This document shows, piece by piece, positions 11,001 through 24,150 of a stretch of 64,000 nt of DNA. The stretch is taken from assembly GCF_018294505.1 (NCBI RefSeq), contig NC_057797.1, positions 127,911,116 through 127,975,115 on the forward strand, given 5' to 3'. The translations under genes and the position numbers were made by a program. This stretch comes from Triticum aestivum (lineage: Eukaryota; Streptophyta; Magnoliopsida; Poales; Poaceae). The notes beneath the pieces were generated by a model, which saw nothing but the letters and a program-made list of their open reading frames with translations, did not search any database and was not told the DNA's origin. Position 1 is the stretch's first letter. Each line of letters starts with the position of its first letter.

Positions 11001-11417
11001 ACGACCTTCAAAGGCGTCATACCAGATGTAGAGGCCCATTGCACAGGCCCAGTCAGACTGGAAGTGGTCTTCAGATCCCCGGATAACTTCCAAAGCGAGG
11101 AGTTAATCTTCGATATAGTCCTGTTCCGCAGTGGCTATCATGCACTGCTCGGGCGAAACGCATTTGCAAGATTCAATGCGGTACCGCATTATGCATACCT
11201 CAAGCTCAAGATGCCAGGACCTCGGGGGGTCATCACAGTCAATGGAAACACAGAGCGCTCTCTCCACACGGAGGAGCACACTGTGGCCCTCGCAGCAGAA
11301 GCACAAAGCAGCCTCTTCAGGCAATCCACCAGTTCAGTGATTAAACGCCCGGACACCATCAAGCGCGCCCGGAGTAATCTGCAGCAAGACCACCTGGCAC
11401 GCTCCGAGCTTGCATAG
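8091..11417 (+). pseudogene. gag-protease gene of element A, broken
   Basis: The protein would form the element's capsid and process it. The likely start is the ATG at 8091. Reading leaves that frame before about 8420 and meets TAA at 8459. It returns to the first frame through an AT microsatellite at 8880-8902, then meets TGA at 8979 and TAG at 9147. From the ATG at 9162 a clean 751-codon ORF follows. In this ORF, residues about 190-375 form the Retrotrans_gag domain (FTDEV, PVNIESYDGTTDP, WIEDFLLHIHMARGDD, RHWLNSLP). The aspartic protease core LMDGGSSLNLLYQD is near residue 584. No CCHC zinc knuckle is obvious. The same gene, differently broken, is in element E on the minus strand at 61280-63985. 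Confidence 0.85.
8880..8902. repeat. AT microsatellite inside gag
   Basis: Ten or eleven AT units interrupt the gag reading frame. The matching place in element E is an ordinary ACGTATACATGG stretch, so the microsatellite arose in this copy after divergence. Confidence 0.85.
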
Positions 11418-12652
11418 CAATGCGGCCCCCACCCCAGTCCCCGCCAAACGGCGAAATCCGTGCCACGCGTACATAATTACGCATTGAAAATACCATGGGC
11501 ATAGATGGGGGGGCACGACTAAGGCACGCCCCAAAACGCGGCTCAACCGCACTAGGGGCTTCCCGCTTTGTTATTCTTTTCTCTCTTTCAGGACTTTACT
11601 CTCCGGAAACCCCGTCCGGCAGTACGATTGCCGGATACATGATACAACAACCAAGGAGGCAGAAAGCTATGTCGCATCATGGAATTCCCAGGTTGTCTCT
11701 GATAACGAGTGAAATGCTTGCTTTAAATACCATTCCTCAGCTTGCCCTTGGAGGGGACATGTCAAATAGTCCTACTTTTTGCTTATCGCACTACTTGTAT
11801 CATTTTGCTTCGACGCACCTTTTTGAGTAAACAATGCATAGCACTAGACTATTACCGCATTCTCTATTCTTTTTTATATATATGTTCATTCATGACATTC
11901 AGCACCCGTACACTCTAGTACGGCAAAATACGCCAGGGGATTAAGCATACCCCATAATACGGCGTGGAAAGTCCGAACACTTTCAACAGTGGGGCACCCT
12001 GAACTTATAGCATTATATGCATCAGCTCCGAATCATGTCTTGGGTCAATAGTTGGGTTTGCCCAGCTCCCATGTTTTGGTACCTTACGTTCCGCTATATC
12101 AGCTAAGGTAGCACTGGGAGAACTACTGCGATTGTGCCCCGGTTCATCTAGGCTAAGCACCTCAATAGAGAAAGCTAAAACTAACTGTCATGATAAGGCG
12201 AGAGTTGGTCGCTGTTCGAGAGGTCTCGAGTCCCTAAAGACTTATGCCGCTTCGGGCGAGGAGTCGGCTTTGTCCGGCTTAGGCGTGTATAGAACCCCGA
12301 ATTTGGCCTTCCGAATACTAGGGGCTTAGCCAAAATTTAAAATTGTAGACTTCTATGGCTATGTGAGAGTGATAAAGCATTATAGTCTGATTGCCTTGTT
12401 CATTGAGCTGAGCACCTCCCTCGAAGGACCCAACAATGGGAAAAAGAGTGCTCAGATTTATCCCGAACACCCCAGCACTCGTGGCATGGGGGCAGAAGCC
12501 GACGACTGGCAATCTCTCAGATTTGATAAACAGCCGCACAGAAGGTAATATTTTAAATTCAAACAAGCGTTGCATAGCGCACATGAACAAGTTTTCATAA
12601 CACATGATCGCACGACCAAGTTCATTCAAAAACTACATCCTTCAGGACACCC
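11418..12652. other. Element A spacer between gag-protease and antisense gene
   Basis: This 1.2-kb stretch lies between the converging ends of the sense and antisense genes. It has no coding signal. It resembles the matching spacer of element E (60105-61279) in phrases such as the CTAAGCACCTCAATAGAGAAAG region. It is likely the shared 3' UTR and termination zone of the two genes. Confidence 0.5.
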
Positions 12653-12710
12653 TCATAATACATCTGCCACAAGATGGGCACCCTTCAGGACACCCTCATA
12701 ATACATCTCA
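12639..12710. repeat. Short direct duplication at the antisense gene 3' end
   Basis: A stretch beginning CTTCAGGACACCCTCATAAT occurs at about 12639 and again at about 12683, a 44-45 bp step. It covers the last codons and stop of the antisense gene. Confidence 0.7.
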
Positions 12711-15518
12711 GGGTGGCGATGCTCCTTTCCCTGCGGCGGCCCCTCCTTCACCAGCTTCTGGGCGTCCATCTTGGCCCAGTGCACCTTCGCACGGGCAAAA
12801 GCCCGGCGTGCAGCTTCGATGCAGACGGACCGCTTTATGACTTCCAGCCGTGGGCAGGCATCCACAAGCCGCCTCACTAGGCCGAAGTAGCTATTGGGAA
12901 GGGAGTCACTAGGCCACATCCAGACTATAAGGCCCCTCATGGCCTGTTCGGCCGCCTTGTGCAGCTCGACCAGTTTCTTCAGTTGGTTGCTCACAGGCAT
13001 CGGGTGTTCGGTCCCAGTGTACTGAGACTAGAACAACTTCTTCGTCGAGCTTCCCTCCTTGACCCGATAGTACTTTGCGGCATTCGGCATGTTGCAGGGC
13101 AAATCTGTGAATGCTCCTGGAGAGCTCCGGACTCGGGTAAGTAATAAGTAATTTACTTTCACCTGCTTGCTTTGCATAATGAATGCCTTACCCACCGCTA
13201 TCTTCCTCGTCGCCTCAATTTCCTGGAGGGCCTTTTGGGCTTCAGCCTTGGCATGCTTTGTGCTCTCCAGGGCCGCGGCAAGCTCGGACTCTCGCGTCTT
13301 TGAGTCAAGCTCCAAAGTCTCGTGTTTCGTCACAAGAGCCTGGAGCTCTTGCTGCACCTCGCCCACCCGTGCCTCTTGTTTCTCCCGCTCAGTGCGCTCC
13401 TTGGCCACTTTGTTTTCGGCCTCGGACAGCGCTTGCTTCAGGGTCGCCACTTCGGTCGTGGCCCCTGGCACATCCATGATGATCCTGTCATTTTGCAACC
13501 ACATCTTTATATATATATAGACACACACAAGGTATTACTTACCTTTGTTCTCCTCGAGCTGCCTCTTCGCAAGGCCGAGCTCTTTCTCGGACCGCTCGAG
13601 GTTCTTCTTCATTGCGGCGACCTCAGCAGTCAGTGCGGCAGAGGTCAGCAGTGAAACCTGCATATGCATCCAAACATACTTATATTAGACTCCTACACAT
13701 ATTATTTGATCCTCTATTCGGCTTTTCTTTGTGAACACCAAACAGAGCATCAGGGGCTACTGTCTATGCGGTAATATTTTCCTATATCTTAAATACTTAC
13801 CTCAAAGCCTGTTAGAAGGCTGGCACAGGATTCAGTCAGTCCGCTCATGGCGGACTGAACCTTGTTGATCACCGCACTCATAATAGTGCGGTGCTCTTCA
13901 TCGATGGAAGCGTCGCGAAGCGCTCCCAGCAGGTTGTCCAGTGCCTCTGGATGGACAGAGGTCACTGGCACGGGCGGCTTGCCCCACTTGGCAGGGGGCC
14001 GCCTACCGGAGTCCGAAACCACTAGAGGTTCCGGCGCGGTGTTCGGCTGAGGGCCAAACTTGAAGCCCATGGGAGTCTTGCTCCCTATGCTCCTGGAGTC
14101 CGGAAGGTCGCCTTGAGGCTCCTCCGGGACTATCTCCCCCCGGCTCGGTGCCCCTTGAGACAATACCTCAACATTGTCCATAGGGCAAGGAGAGGAGGCG
14201 GTTGGAAGTGTATCACTATTCATATCCGACGAATCCAAGGCACCGTCTGACGAGGATACGTCGATACAGGCTCGGGGCGGACTGCATAATCATATTCGAC
14301 GTTAGGAGAAGCAGTGCAACAAAAGTATGCTATGAGTTACTCTGGTATCCGAATACTTACGACTTCGCCAGGGGCTTGGCCCTGAGTAGCCACTCGTCTT
14401 CGCCGTCGGCGGTGGTGATGGAACAGTCTGGAAGGAGAGTCCTTCCCTTCTTGGACCCTTCGGCCTCCCCGGTTGGGGCGGCCTTCCTTTTCTTGTCTCC
14501 CCCGGCTGGAGGGGGAGAATCTTCATCTTCCTCCTCGTTTTCATGGGAGGAGTGCGTCTTGGAGTTATCGGACGATGTGTACGATACCACCTGGCGCCGG
14601 GAACTCTTTCGGGTTCTCGTGGCCTTCTTCTTGGTCTTCTCCGGCACCTCATAAGGAGCCGGAGTCCGCATCTCCGTCAGGAGAGCGTCTGCAGGGTCTT
14701 CGGGCAGAGGGGCCGAACAGTTAATCTGCTCCGATATCTCCACCCAGTCCTGTCAAAGGCATGGGAGCTCAGACCCCGCACATGGTTAAGCTATGGGAAA
14801 TAAATACCCTACCAGATGTACAGAACTTATCGGATTCGTAGGGCGCTTCACGCTTAGCCCGCGGTCCTCGATAAGAGAAGGGGGGACCTCGGCGCCCTTG
14901 AACAGCACCTTCCAGACGTCCTTATGCATCGTGTCGAAGAGCTCGCGTAGATTCTAGTGCTGGGCCGGGTCGAACTCCCATAAGTTGAAAGCCCTTTGTT
15001 GACACGGGAGGATCCAGCGGAAGAGCATGACCTGGACTATGTTGACAAGCTTAAGTTTCTTGCTTATCATGTTCCGGATACACTTCTGTAGTCCGTCCAG
15101 CTCCACCGATGAGCCCCGGGACAGGCCCTTCTCCTTCCAGGAAGTGAGCCGCGTGGGGATTCCGGATCGAAACTCAGGGGCCGCCACCCAGTTGGTGTCG
15201 CGCGGCTCGGTGATGTAGAACCACCCTGATTGCCACCCCTTTATGATCCCCACGAAGGAGCCCTCGAGCCATGTAACGTTGGGCATTTTTTCCACCATGG
15301 CTCCACCGCATTCCGCTTGTTGGAAGCCTACTACCTTCATCTTGATATTGAAGGTCTTCAGCCACATGCCGAAGTGGGGCCGGATGCGGAGGAAAGCCTC
15401 GCACACGACGATGAACACCTAGATGTTGAGGATGAAATTCAGGGCCATATCATGAAATTCCAGCCCATAATAGAACATAAGGCCGCAGACGAATGGGTGG
15501 AGGGGAAACCCCAGTCCG
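12653..15518 (-). pseudogene. Antisense gene of element A (Transposase_28-like), 5'-truncated
   Basis: Five exons can be traced from related copies and GT/AG signals: about 15518-14813 (cut at its 5' side by element B), 14749-14361, 14281-13801, 13657-13543 and 13504-12653. Exon 1 carries the family core (FIVVCEAFLRIRPHFGMWLK, WFYITEPRDTNWVAAPEF, LWEFDPAQ). Exons 2 and 3 are low-complexity and acidic, and exons 4-5 are a long coiled coil. The C-terminal part contains SYFGLVRRLVDACPRLEVIK. In-frame stops occur at 14951-14953 and 13028-13030, and the start and promoter are lost. I recall this family as Pfam Transposase_28, putative gypsy type; its function is unknown. It is more diverged than the copies in C, D and E. 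Confidence 0.75.
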
Positions 15519-16219
15519 TGTCACGACCGGTTTTCCAATAAAAATATTTATTGAGAAACCAATCTTTTGAGTCCAGTATGAGAGAAATCCTCCTCACTGG
15601 TAGACAATTTCTTGATACAATAAGCCAGTAGCATAAAATATATTACAGGGTCGAACTGCGGTTGCTCAACCAAATTATTACAAGCACGCCAATAATTATA
15701 CATAATGGCGGACATGACACAGTGGTGTGGAGACATACTACTGACTCGAGGATAGGGCGGTGGTGGAAAAACACAGCGGGGAGAGAAATACAAGACTCTA
15801 AGTCTATCATCTCATCGAGCGTCGAGGTGAGGCTCGATGAATTTATTTGGTAGCGGAAGCGGATATAAAACAGTGACCAAATCCAGGGTCACACGAGACT
15901 GACTGGGACTCCTCTAAGTGTCGGACTCGCTATCGAACTCTTCATCCATGAAATCGCCTTCGTCAGCATCTGGCCAAATCAACAAGCCAGTGAGTACTTT
16001 GAAAGTACTCGCAAGACAGTTCGGACGTAAGATATAACAAATGCATGCATGGATGCGTCATGAATAAATTCACCAATGTACATTCAAATTTATCATAACA
16101 AGGTCAGTAAAAGGGAAACGGCGGTAGTCCGCCTGAAATCCCAACAGAACATAAATAATTTCCGATCGGGTGTCTGAAGCGACGCCTCGAAAGGTGAACA
16201 AATAAATATAAAGAAAAAG

Positions 16220-16665
16220 ATGCCACAGTCGGGCGTCTTAGCGACACCACATAAAGGGCTTAAAAAGAAATACCTCAGTCGGACGTCGGGGTGACGTCAC
16301 AGAAAGGGCTTGAAAAGAAATGCCACAGTCGAATGTCGGGGCGACGTCACAGAAAGGGCTTGAAAAGAAATGCCACAGTCGGACGTCGGGGCGACATCAC
16401 AGAAAGGGCTTGAAAAGAAATGCCACAGTCGGACGTCGGGGCGACATCACAGAAAGGGCTTGAAAAGAAATGCCACAGTCGGACGTCGAGGCGACATCAC
16501 AGAAAGGGCTTGAAAAGAAAGGCCACAGTCGGACGTCGGGGCGACATCACAGAAAGGGCTTGAAAAGAAAGGCCACAGTCGGACGTCGGGGCGACATCAC
16601 AGAAAGGGCTTGAAAAGAAATGCCATAGTCGGACGTTGGGGCGACATCACAGAAGGGGCTTTTAT
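16220..16665. repeat. 50-bp tandem repeats in the element B LTR, left copy
   Basis: About nine units of 50 bp contain CAGTCGGACGTCGGGGCGAC, then ATCACAGAAAGGGCTTGAAA. The outer units are more diverged. The right LTR has the same number of units at 26149-26595, so the array predates the insertion. Confidence 0.9.
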
Positions 16666-18400
16666 GGACAGGTAAATAATAATCATAATAAACTTTTAAT
16701 TCATAAGAATAAATGGGTTAGTCCATCCACAGGAATATCATCTAACCGGAATTAGCACTCATGCGAAACACCGGAGTCTCTGTCATCAACACTATCATTG
16801 TTAGGACAAGATAATACGAAAATGGACATGGAATAGATGATTTGGAGGGATATATGACTCTGCAGAGTTTGTACAAAATTATTCCCACAGCCAACGGATT
16901 TCCGTAGTCACGAAGGACTAGTTCCGTTTACGGTATTTCGGAAGAAAACACAGCTAACCAGTACACACCCATCATACCTCTCGATGCTAGGAATCACCCT
17001 AGACATCGTCCAAGAAAAAACTTTTGAGACGGGGGAGATCACAATCTCGAATAGCATGGGATCAAATTTATATACGCACGCTCTAAGGGGTGCCCCCCTC
17101 TTGGTCCCAACCGGAAACACCCATGCCCCCTGACCGGATGACTGGCTTTAATCCAGGGCCATGGAACCATCATCACGGCCTCTCCTTTTGGTGTGTACCA
17201 GAAAAGTGGTTTGCAACTTACTAAACCATATTCCTTGCGGAAAACATGTGGTAGTACAGGAAAGGAAATGAAAGGAACTGGACTGATACGGTTTGACACT
17301 AAAGTCACATAGTCCGGCATGAGACTGGCATGCTACAACACTGCCATCTCACCCATCCTCATGCCAACACATGGCCATTCATACTCACATCCATCCACTT
17401 ATGGATCATCGAACTCACTTACCTCATTATCGCATAAAATGACATTCATCGATATGCTTATCAACATGCCATGAAACTAACTAAATGCAAAACATGCCAA
17501 GACACTCATCATATCAAAAGTTCAAACATGCTTGCCTGGTTCAGAGTAGTCGGAGCCTAGCTCGGTGAAGTTCACGGCTCCGTCACCTCCTTCGGTATCT
17601 ACGGTATAAAGAAAATATATGCGCTATTGTGAATACCAAGGAGTGCACAGAAAGCATACCAAATATTTTCCAAGTAAATCTGATAAAAAACTAGACAAAA
17701 TTTTAAAGAGAACAGAAAAAGAATCAACCAAAAATACCTTTCTGTTTAAAAGTTATAAAGGTTTTTGTCCAGGGACTCATCTGTAATGAAACAGAAGTTT
17801 TCTAGGGGCTAGTTTATAAAAACAGAAAGCGCTTCGGTAGCGACTACGCCAGCCCAGAGGGAAAGCGCATTCGGAAGAAGACGTTTTCAGAAAACGCTTC
17901 GTTTAGGAAGAACAGAGAGGCTGACAGCGGGTCCCGCTTGTCAGGTTTGAAAATATGAACGGGGCGGCAGATCTCGCCGGTGCCCGAGAGCCGCGGTGGT
18001 CACCGGCGGCGATCCACGGCGAGGCAGAGAGATCGGAGGGTACCTCCGTGTTCAGGGCACCCTTCCGCGTCGGTTGGTGGTGGTGGTGGCGGTCGGCGAG
18101 CACCACGTCAACGGCGAGCTTTGCTCCGGCGGACGGCAGTTCGGGTGGTTGCGGACTTCGTCGGAGAGAGCTGCAGTGATCAAATTGAGGAGCGGGTTAT
18201 GCTCCTGGTAGCTAGAGAGGGTAACGAACGGGGTTTGGGCACCGGAGACGGCCTCACCAGCGCGAATCAAGGTGGCGGCCGAGGCGGATCGGGGCGGCCG
18301 GAGTTGAGGGGGAAGACCTCCTCGGGGTCCCCCTAGTGGCCTGGCGTGGCGTTGGTGAGGTGTGGGGATGCGGCGTGCACGAGGGTGAGCTCGGGGGCCC

Positions 18401-18410
18401 TTTTTATAGG
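18401..18410 (-). promoter_or_regulatory. TATA box of the element B 3' LTR
   Basis: The minus strand reads CCTATAAAAAGGGCCCCCGA. The same sequence occurs in the other LTR. It lies about 1.3 kb into the LTR, implying a transcribed LTR leader of nearly 2.9 kb. Confidence 0.55.
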
Positions 18411-19701
18411 CAGCCCGAGGCGGTGGCCGTGAACGGGGATTTCCGGCGATGGTTACGGTGGCGCAATGCTCGGTCGGGGGTGATTAGGGAGTCGAGCACC
18501 GTCGTGGGAGTTTACTGGGTCCGTTTAGATGCTAACCGGACTTGGATTAGAAGCTTAGGGCAGGCTTTGGTCGGAACGGGACGGCGTGGGTCCATTGGCG
18601 GCAGAGAGCGCGTCCAGGGCTGTCGGGCCACGGCGACGGTGCAGCGGGGGTGCGCTGGCGTGCATGAGGCCACGCGGAGAGCCAGGGAGTGCTGGGCGGC
18701 GCGGAACGGCGTTGAGCCGCCGTTCTTGCCCCCTGTCAGCCGCCACGGGAGGTCCCGACGCCGCGGAAGACTCCGGCGAGGGCGGGCCATCGTGCCACCG
18801 ACGCTAGGAAGAGGCCAAGTGAGCGTGTGGTGCTCCAGACAGTAGGAAGAGGCGGAGAGGAACGTGCCAAATGCACTGTGAACGCGTGAGAGGAACTGAC
18901 GAACGCACACGACACTAAAACTGAACTTTTCTGAATTTTTGAACAGTAACAGTGCCCGCAAGGTGTTCGACAGAATGAAATTGGCATCTAGGGATTTTTC
19001 CTTGAGCTGAAACTTGGTGGAGTGGCTTCTCATTGCTCACATAGGTTGCCTGAATTTTGGTGGAATTTTTGGAGTAGTGTAGATATGAATTTCATCAAAT
19101 TTGGCAAATCTGGTCCAAACTTGCAGAGGCTGAATTTTGAAAATTTTTAAAAGAGAAGGAGTGGATCAAGATGGTTCTGGGTTGTGGGTACAAAGGACTA
19201 TCCAGGAGAGTTGGTTTGAGGTCAAAACTCAAATGCAATATGGTACTTGCTTTGAAAATCATTTGGGCTCAAAATAATTTTCAGAATTGATTTGAGAGGG
19301 AAAATAATTAGAATAAAATCCAAAACTTGTTTGGATTAGTTGGGACAGAGAACTTAGGTTGATCACAAGGTGTAGGGGAGGTTTTGGAGGGGTTTTACCA
19401 CATGGAAACAATGCAAAGTCAAGGGTGGTTCCAAGATATGAAAATCCCCAAATTTTCATAGAGCTTCATTTTAAAAGAAAACAATTTAAACTCAAAAATT
19501 AAATTTGAGAGAACCAACAGAGAAGAAGTTTCAAAAGATCAAACACCAAGGTTTGAAAAAAATAAAATCCTTGCGAAGGCAAAGGAAGTTTTTAAGTGGA
19601 AGGTTTTTTCTGAAAAAGAAAAAAAATTTAAATAGCCTCTCCTCAAAAACCACAAAGTTTTTGATAAAAACCAAATAAAAAAATTTTAGAGTTTCACAAC
19701 A

Positions 19702-19713
19702 CCTACCCCCTTA
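19702..19713 (-). promoter_or_regulatory. Polypurine tract of element B
   Basis: The element strand reads TAAGGGGGTAGG immediately before the LTR. The pol stop codon TAA at 19713-19711 is the first three bases of the tract, so coding sequence runs right up to the plus-strand primer. Confidence 0.75.
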
Positions 19714-22700
19714 GGAAAAATCTCGTCCCCGAGATTTCAGCTGATCCTTAAATAGGTGTGGATGCTCAGTTCGAAGAAAATCCTCGCTTTCCCAAGTTGC
19801 TTCGCTGTCGGTGTGATTGCTCCACTGGACTTTGAAAAACTTGATGGTCTTCTGTCGGGTCCTCCTTTCAGACTCCTCTAATATTCTTATGGGACGTTCT
19901 CGATAAGTGAGGTCTGGCTGCACATCAATGTTTTCATGGGATACTTGTTTCTCTGGGTTGCTTACATACTTCCTTAATTGAGAGACGTGGAACACGTCGT
20001 GAATGTCGGACAAGTCTTCGGGTAAGTCTAGCTGGTAGGCTACAGTGCCTCTTCGTGCCACTATGCAGAATGGTCCAATGAATCTTGGTGCTAACTTTCC
20101 TTTAATCTTAAATCGTTGCAATCCTCTCATAGGGGATACTCTCAGGTATACGAACTCACCGGGTTCGAAGCTGACCCTACGATGTTTCTGATCATAATAA
20201 CTCTTCTGTCGACTTTGAGCGGTCTTAAGTCGGTCTCTGATTAGCTTGACCTTTTCCTCAGCTTCTCTGAGCATGTCTGGTCCGAAGATGCGGCTGTCTT
20301 CGGTCTCTGACCAATTTAACGGGGTACGACATCTCCGTCCGTACAAAGCCTCAAATGGTGCCATTTGTAGGCTGGTCTGGTAGCTATTGTTATACGCGAA
20401 CTCGGCGTATGGCAGGCTTTCTTCCCAACTGGTTCCATATGTGAGGACACATGCTCTCAGCATGTCTTCTAAAATTTGGTTTACGCGTTCAGTTTGTCCA
20501 TCAGTCTGTGGATGGTATGCGGTACTGAAGGCTAGTTGGGTTCCCAGAGCCTGTTAAATGCTCCCAAAATCTTGAGACGAACTGAGTGCCTCTGTCGGAT
20601 ATTATAGTCTTCGGGACACCATGCAGACAAACTATGCGGGAAAGATAAATCCTGGCAAGCCTCTGAGTGGTGTAGGTTGTCTTCACTGGAATAAAGTGTG
20701 CCACTTTGGTCAACCTGTCAGTGATGACCCATATGGCATCATTCCCGTGTCGTGACCGAGCTAGTCCGACAATAAAATCCATCCCTATTTCATCCCATTT
20801 CCACTCAGGTATTTTGTTTGGTTGCAGTAGTCCGGCTGGTCTCTGATGTTCAACTTTTATGCGTTGACATGAGTCGCAACATGCAATGAAGGCGGCTATG
20901 TCCCTCTTCATACCGTGCCACCAAAATCTTTCCTGAATATCCTTATACATTTTGGTTCCTCCAGGGTGGATCGAATATGGAGTGGTGTGTGCTTCAGCTA
21001 AAATTTGCTGTTTAAGGTCTTCTATGTTTGGCACGCATAGCCTTTCTCCGTACCATAATATTCCTTCATTATCTATGACGAATTTCGAGGCCTTGCCCAT
21101 ATTCAACTTTCTTTTAATTCCTTCAATGCTGGGGTGACCGGGCTGAGCTCCTTTAATTTTCTCCACAAGGTTGGGTTGTATTTCCAAGTTTGATATGGTG
21201 CCTTCTGCTACCATTATCAAGTTGAGCTTGGCAAATTCTTGATGGAATTCGGGCCTCAAGCTGTGCAGATAGTTTCCGTCGGAGCTGGGGTTCCGACTCA
21301 GGGCATCGGCCACTACATTTGCTTTCCCTGGATGGTAATGGATCCCAACATCATAATCCTTTACCAATTCCAACCAGCGTCGTTGCCGTAAATTTAGTTC
21401 TGGCTGCGTGAAAATATATTTGAGACTTTTGTGATCGTATATATTTCACATCGATTCCCAAGTAAGAAATGCCTCCATTCCTTGACTGCATGAATAACCG
21501 CTGCCATTTCTAAGTCATGAGTGGGATAATTTTCCTCATGCTTGCGAAGTTGCCTTGAAGCGTAGGCGACAACCTTGCCTTCCTGCATCAACACGCATCC
21601 GAGACCTTTTCTGGACGCGTCACAATATACTTCAAAATTCTTGTGTATGTCGGGTACAATTAATACCGGTGCTGTTGTTAATTTCCGCTTTAGCTCTTGG
21701 AAACTTTTCTCGCAGGCTTCTGTCCACTCAAACTTCTTATCTTTCTTGAGCAACTGTGTCATAGGCTTGGCTATGGTGTAAAATCCTTCAATAAATCTGC
21801 GGTAATATCCTGCCATTCCCAAGATACTCCGTATGTCCGTTACGCTGGCTGGTGATTTCCAGTCAAGTACGGCCTTAACTTTCTCTGGGTCCACTGCGAT
21901 ACCGTCTTGAGTCAGCACGTGGCCTAGAAAACCTACTTGTCTTAGCCAAAATTCGCACTTGCTGAACTTGGCATACAATTGGTGTTTTCTTAGCTCTCCT
22001 AGCACAATCCTGAGATGTTCTGCGTGCTCTTCTGGTGTCTTGGAGTATACCAGAATATCGTCGATGAATACCACGATGAACTTGTCCATAAACTTCATAA
22101 ATACTTTGTTCATGAGGTGAACAAAATATGTTGGGGCGTTAGTTAATCCAAATGGCATCACTATGAACTCGTACAGTCCATATCTGGAGGTGAAGGCTGT
22201 TTTGGGGATATCTTCCGTTCGTACCTTCAATTGATGGTATCCTGACCTTAAGTCAATTTTTGAGAATACCTTGGCCTGAGCAAGTTGATCAAACAAATCG
22301 TTTATCCTTGGCATCGGGTATTTGTTTTTGACTGTGACCATGTTAAGTGCTCGATAGTCAATACACAATCTCAGCATTCCATCCTTCTTTTTGGCAAATA
22401 AAATTGGTGACCCCCAAGGTGAGGAGCTGGCTCGAATGTATCCTTTTTCCAGTAATTCCTTTATTTGCTTCTTCAACTCGACCAACTCGGATGGTGCCAT
22501 TCTGTATGGTTTCTTGTATATGGGGGCGGTTCCAGGTGCTAGCTCAATGCGGAATTCTATTTCTCGGTCTGGTGGCATGCCTGGCAGCTCTTCAGGGAAT
22601 ACATCTGGAAATTCACACACTACTGGAACCTTGTTTAGCTCAGAAACGTCCACCTTATTTAATCGCGGTTGCCGGGGTCTTTTTCCTTCCTTGGCTGATA

Positions 22701-24150
22701 CTCTTATTGTCTTCCCTTGGTGGTGTGTGAGAATCACGGTCCTGTTGAAACAGTCGATGAAACCTTTATTGGTGGTTAGCCAATCCATCCCTAGGATGAC
22801 ATCCAGTCCTTTATTTTCCAATACAATAAGATTTGCGTGAAACTCCAATCCTTCGAACTCAATGACCACATTCTGACAGTAATTCTGAGAAACTTGCTGA
22901 ATCCCAGGGGACTTGATGATCATGGATTTCTCCAAAGGAAGTATCGAAAACTTATTTTGCAAAGCAAAACTTTTCGAAATGAAAGAGTGAGAAGCTCCAG
23001 AATCAAACAAAACCATTGCAGGTATTGTGTTGACAGGAAACGTACCGAGTACGATATCCGGAGCATTTTGTGCCTCCTCTTTGGTTACGTGGTTCAGATG
23101 ACCCTTCCTGTGGTTATTGTTGGGATTGAAATTGTTTCGCTTGGGTGCTGAATTATTGCCGCCGTTGTTCGGCTTTGGGGTTGAACTCCTTGGCTTGGGG
23201 CATTGTTTGGCATAGTGCCCTTCTTCTCCACAAGCGTAACAAGTAACGCCGGGGTGATAGGTGAATTCCTTGTCCCTTGCATGAAAATTCTTGATTGGGC
23301 GTGAGACATTGGATGAGAATTTGTGTGTCCCACCCTTTTGAAAATCTGTCTTGCTTCGGTGATTGCGAGCGTGATTAGTCTGGTCCCTTTTTCGCTTGCG
23401 GATATCTTCCAGACTGCGTCTCTCATTTTCCAGAGTAATGGCTTTGTCCACCAGCGTTTTAAAATCAGGAAAAGTGTGCATGACCAGTTGGCATTTAAGC
23501 GCGGGCGCCAGACCGTCAAGGAATTTCTCCATCTTCTTGATTTCAGTCATACGTTCCTCATTGGCGTAGCGGGATAATAGGGTAAATTGACTATTGTAAT
23601 CTGACACTGTCATGTTCCTTTGTTTGAGGTCATCGAATTCTCTCTTCTTGATTTTCATAATACTCTTAGGAATATGTGCACCACGGAAACCTTCCTTGAA
23701 ATCATCCCAGGTTATGTTATTTTCGTTGGGATGCATGTGCAGAAAATTCTCCCACCATGATGCGGCTGCTCCTGTGAGATAGTGTGGAGCATATAGTACT
23801 TTCTCGAGATCTGAACATTTTGCAATAATTAATTTCCTCTCCATATCTCGAAGCCAGTCCTTGGCTTCAAGAGGCTTGTCAGTGTGAGAAAATGATTGAG
23901 GACGTGTCTTCTGTAGTTCAGATAACTTGGAATGCTGTTGATACTGTCCATGGTGATTTCCCATGTTGATGACTTGGTTCATCATCTCCCGATGTTGTTG
24001 CTGACTCTGCTCATAAAGGCGGCACATTTGTGAAAGTGCCGATTCACTGCCCTGTTGGCTTGACTGTCCCTGAGTGAACTTGTTGTTGGGTTGTGTATCA
24101 TAATTTTCCTCTGGTGGAGTTGGCATGGAGCGTGTCCAAGGACGAGACAT
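19711..24150 (-). pseudogene. gag-pol polyprotein of element B, two frameshifts
   Basis: The ATG is at 24150. Segment 1 (24150-21394, 918 codons) holds gag at residues about 85-245, zinc knuckle [14 protein letters not shown] at 304-317, and the protease motif LFDSGASH near 383. It continues with reverse transcriptase (LCIDYRALN near 597, [12 protein letters not shown] near 695) and the start of RNase H ([10 protein letters not shown] near 842). Segment 2 (21373-20501) holds an H2C2 integrase zinc motif and the first two catalytic aspartates ([15 protein letters not shown]). Segment 3 (20463-19711) holds the rest of the core (AEFAYNNSYQ) and a C-terminal chromodomain (KVQWSNHTDSEATWE). Breaks fall near 21390 and 20500-20550. 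The protein order PR-RT-RH-INT plus the chromodomain identifies a chromovirus, probably Del/Tekay. Not functional as read. Confidence 0.9.

Larger units (their letters stand above)
15519..19701 (-). repeat. 3' LTR of element B, 4.2 kb
   Basis: On the plus strand it reads TGTCACGACCGG...TTTCACAACA, or TGTTGTGAAAC...GGTCGTGACA on the element strand, 4,183 bp. That is long for Gypsy LTRs. It contains nine 50-bp tandem repeats (about 16220-16665), a GC-rich block (17900-18840) and a TATA box. It has no convincing coding sequence despite several short GC-driven ORFs. Confidence 0.9.

Noticed and set aside
13028..13528. Coiled-coil ORF as an independent host gene
   Set aside because: It aligns with exon 5 of the antisense gene in elements C and E.
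16220..16665. Regular 50-bp repeats resembling a CRISPR array
   Set aside because: No variable spacers, the whole unit repeats, and it lies in a plant LTR.
17900..18845. Several overlapping ORFs in the GC-rich part of the element B LTR (also 27830-28960)
   Set aside because: They overlap on both strands, show no family features, and are explained by high GC content.
22347..23577. Plus-strand ORFs within the element B gag-pol region
   Set aside because: Shadows of the minus-strand polyprotein.
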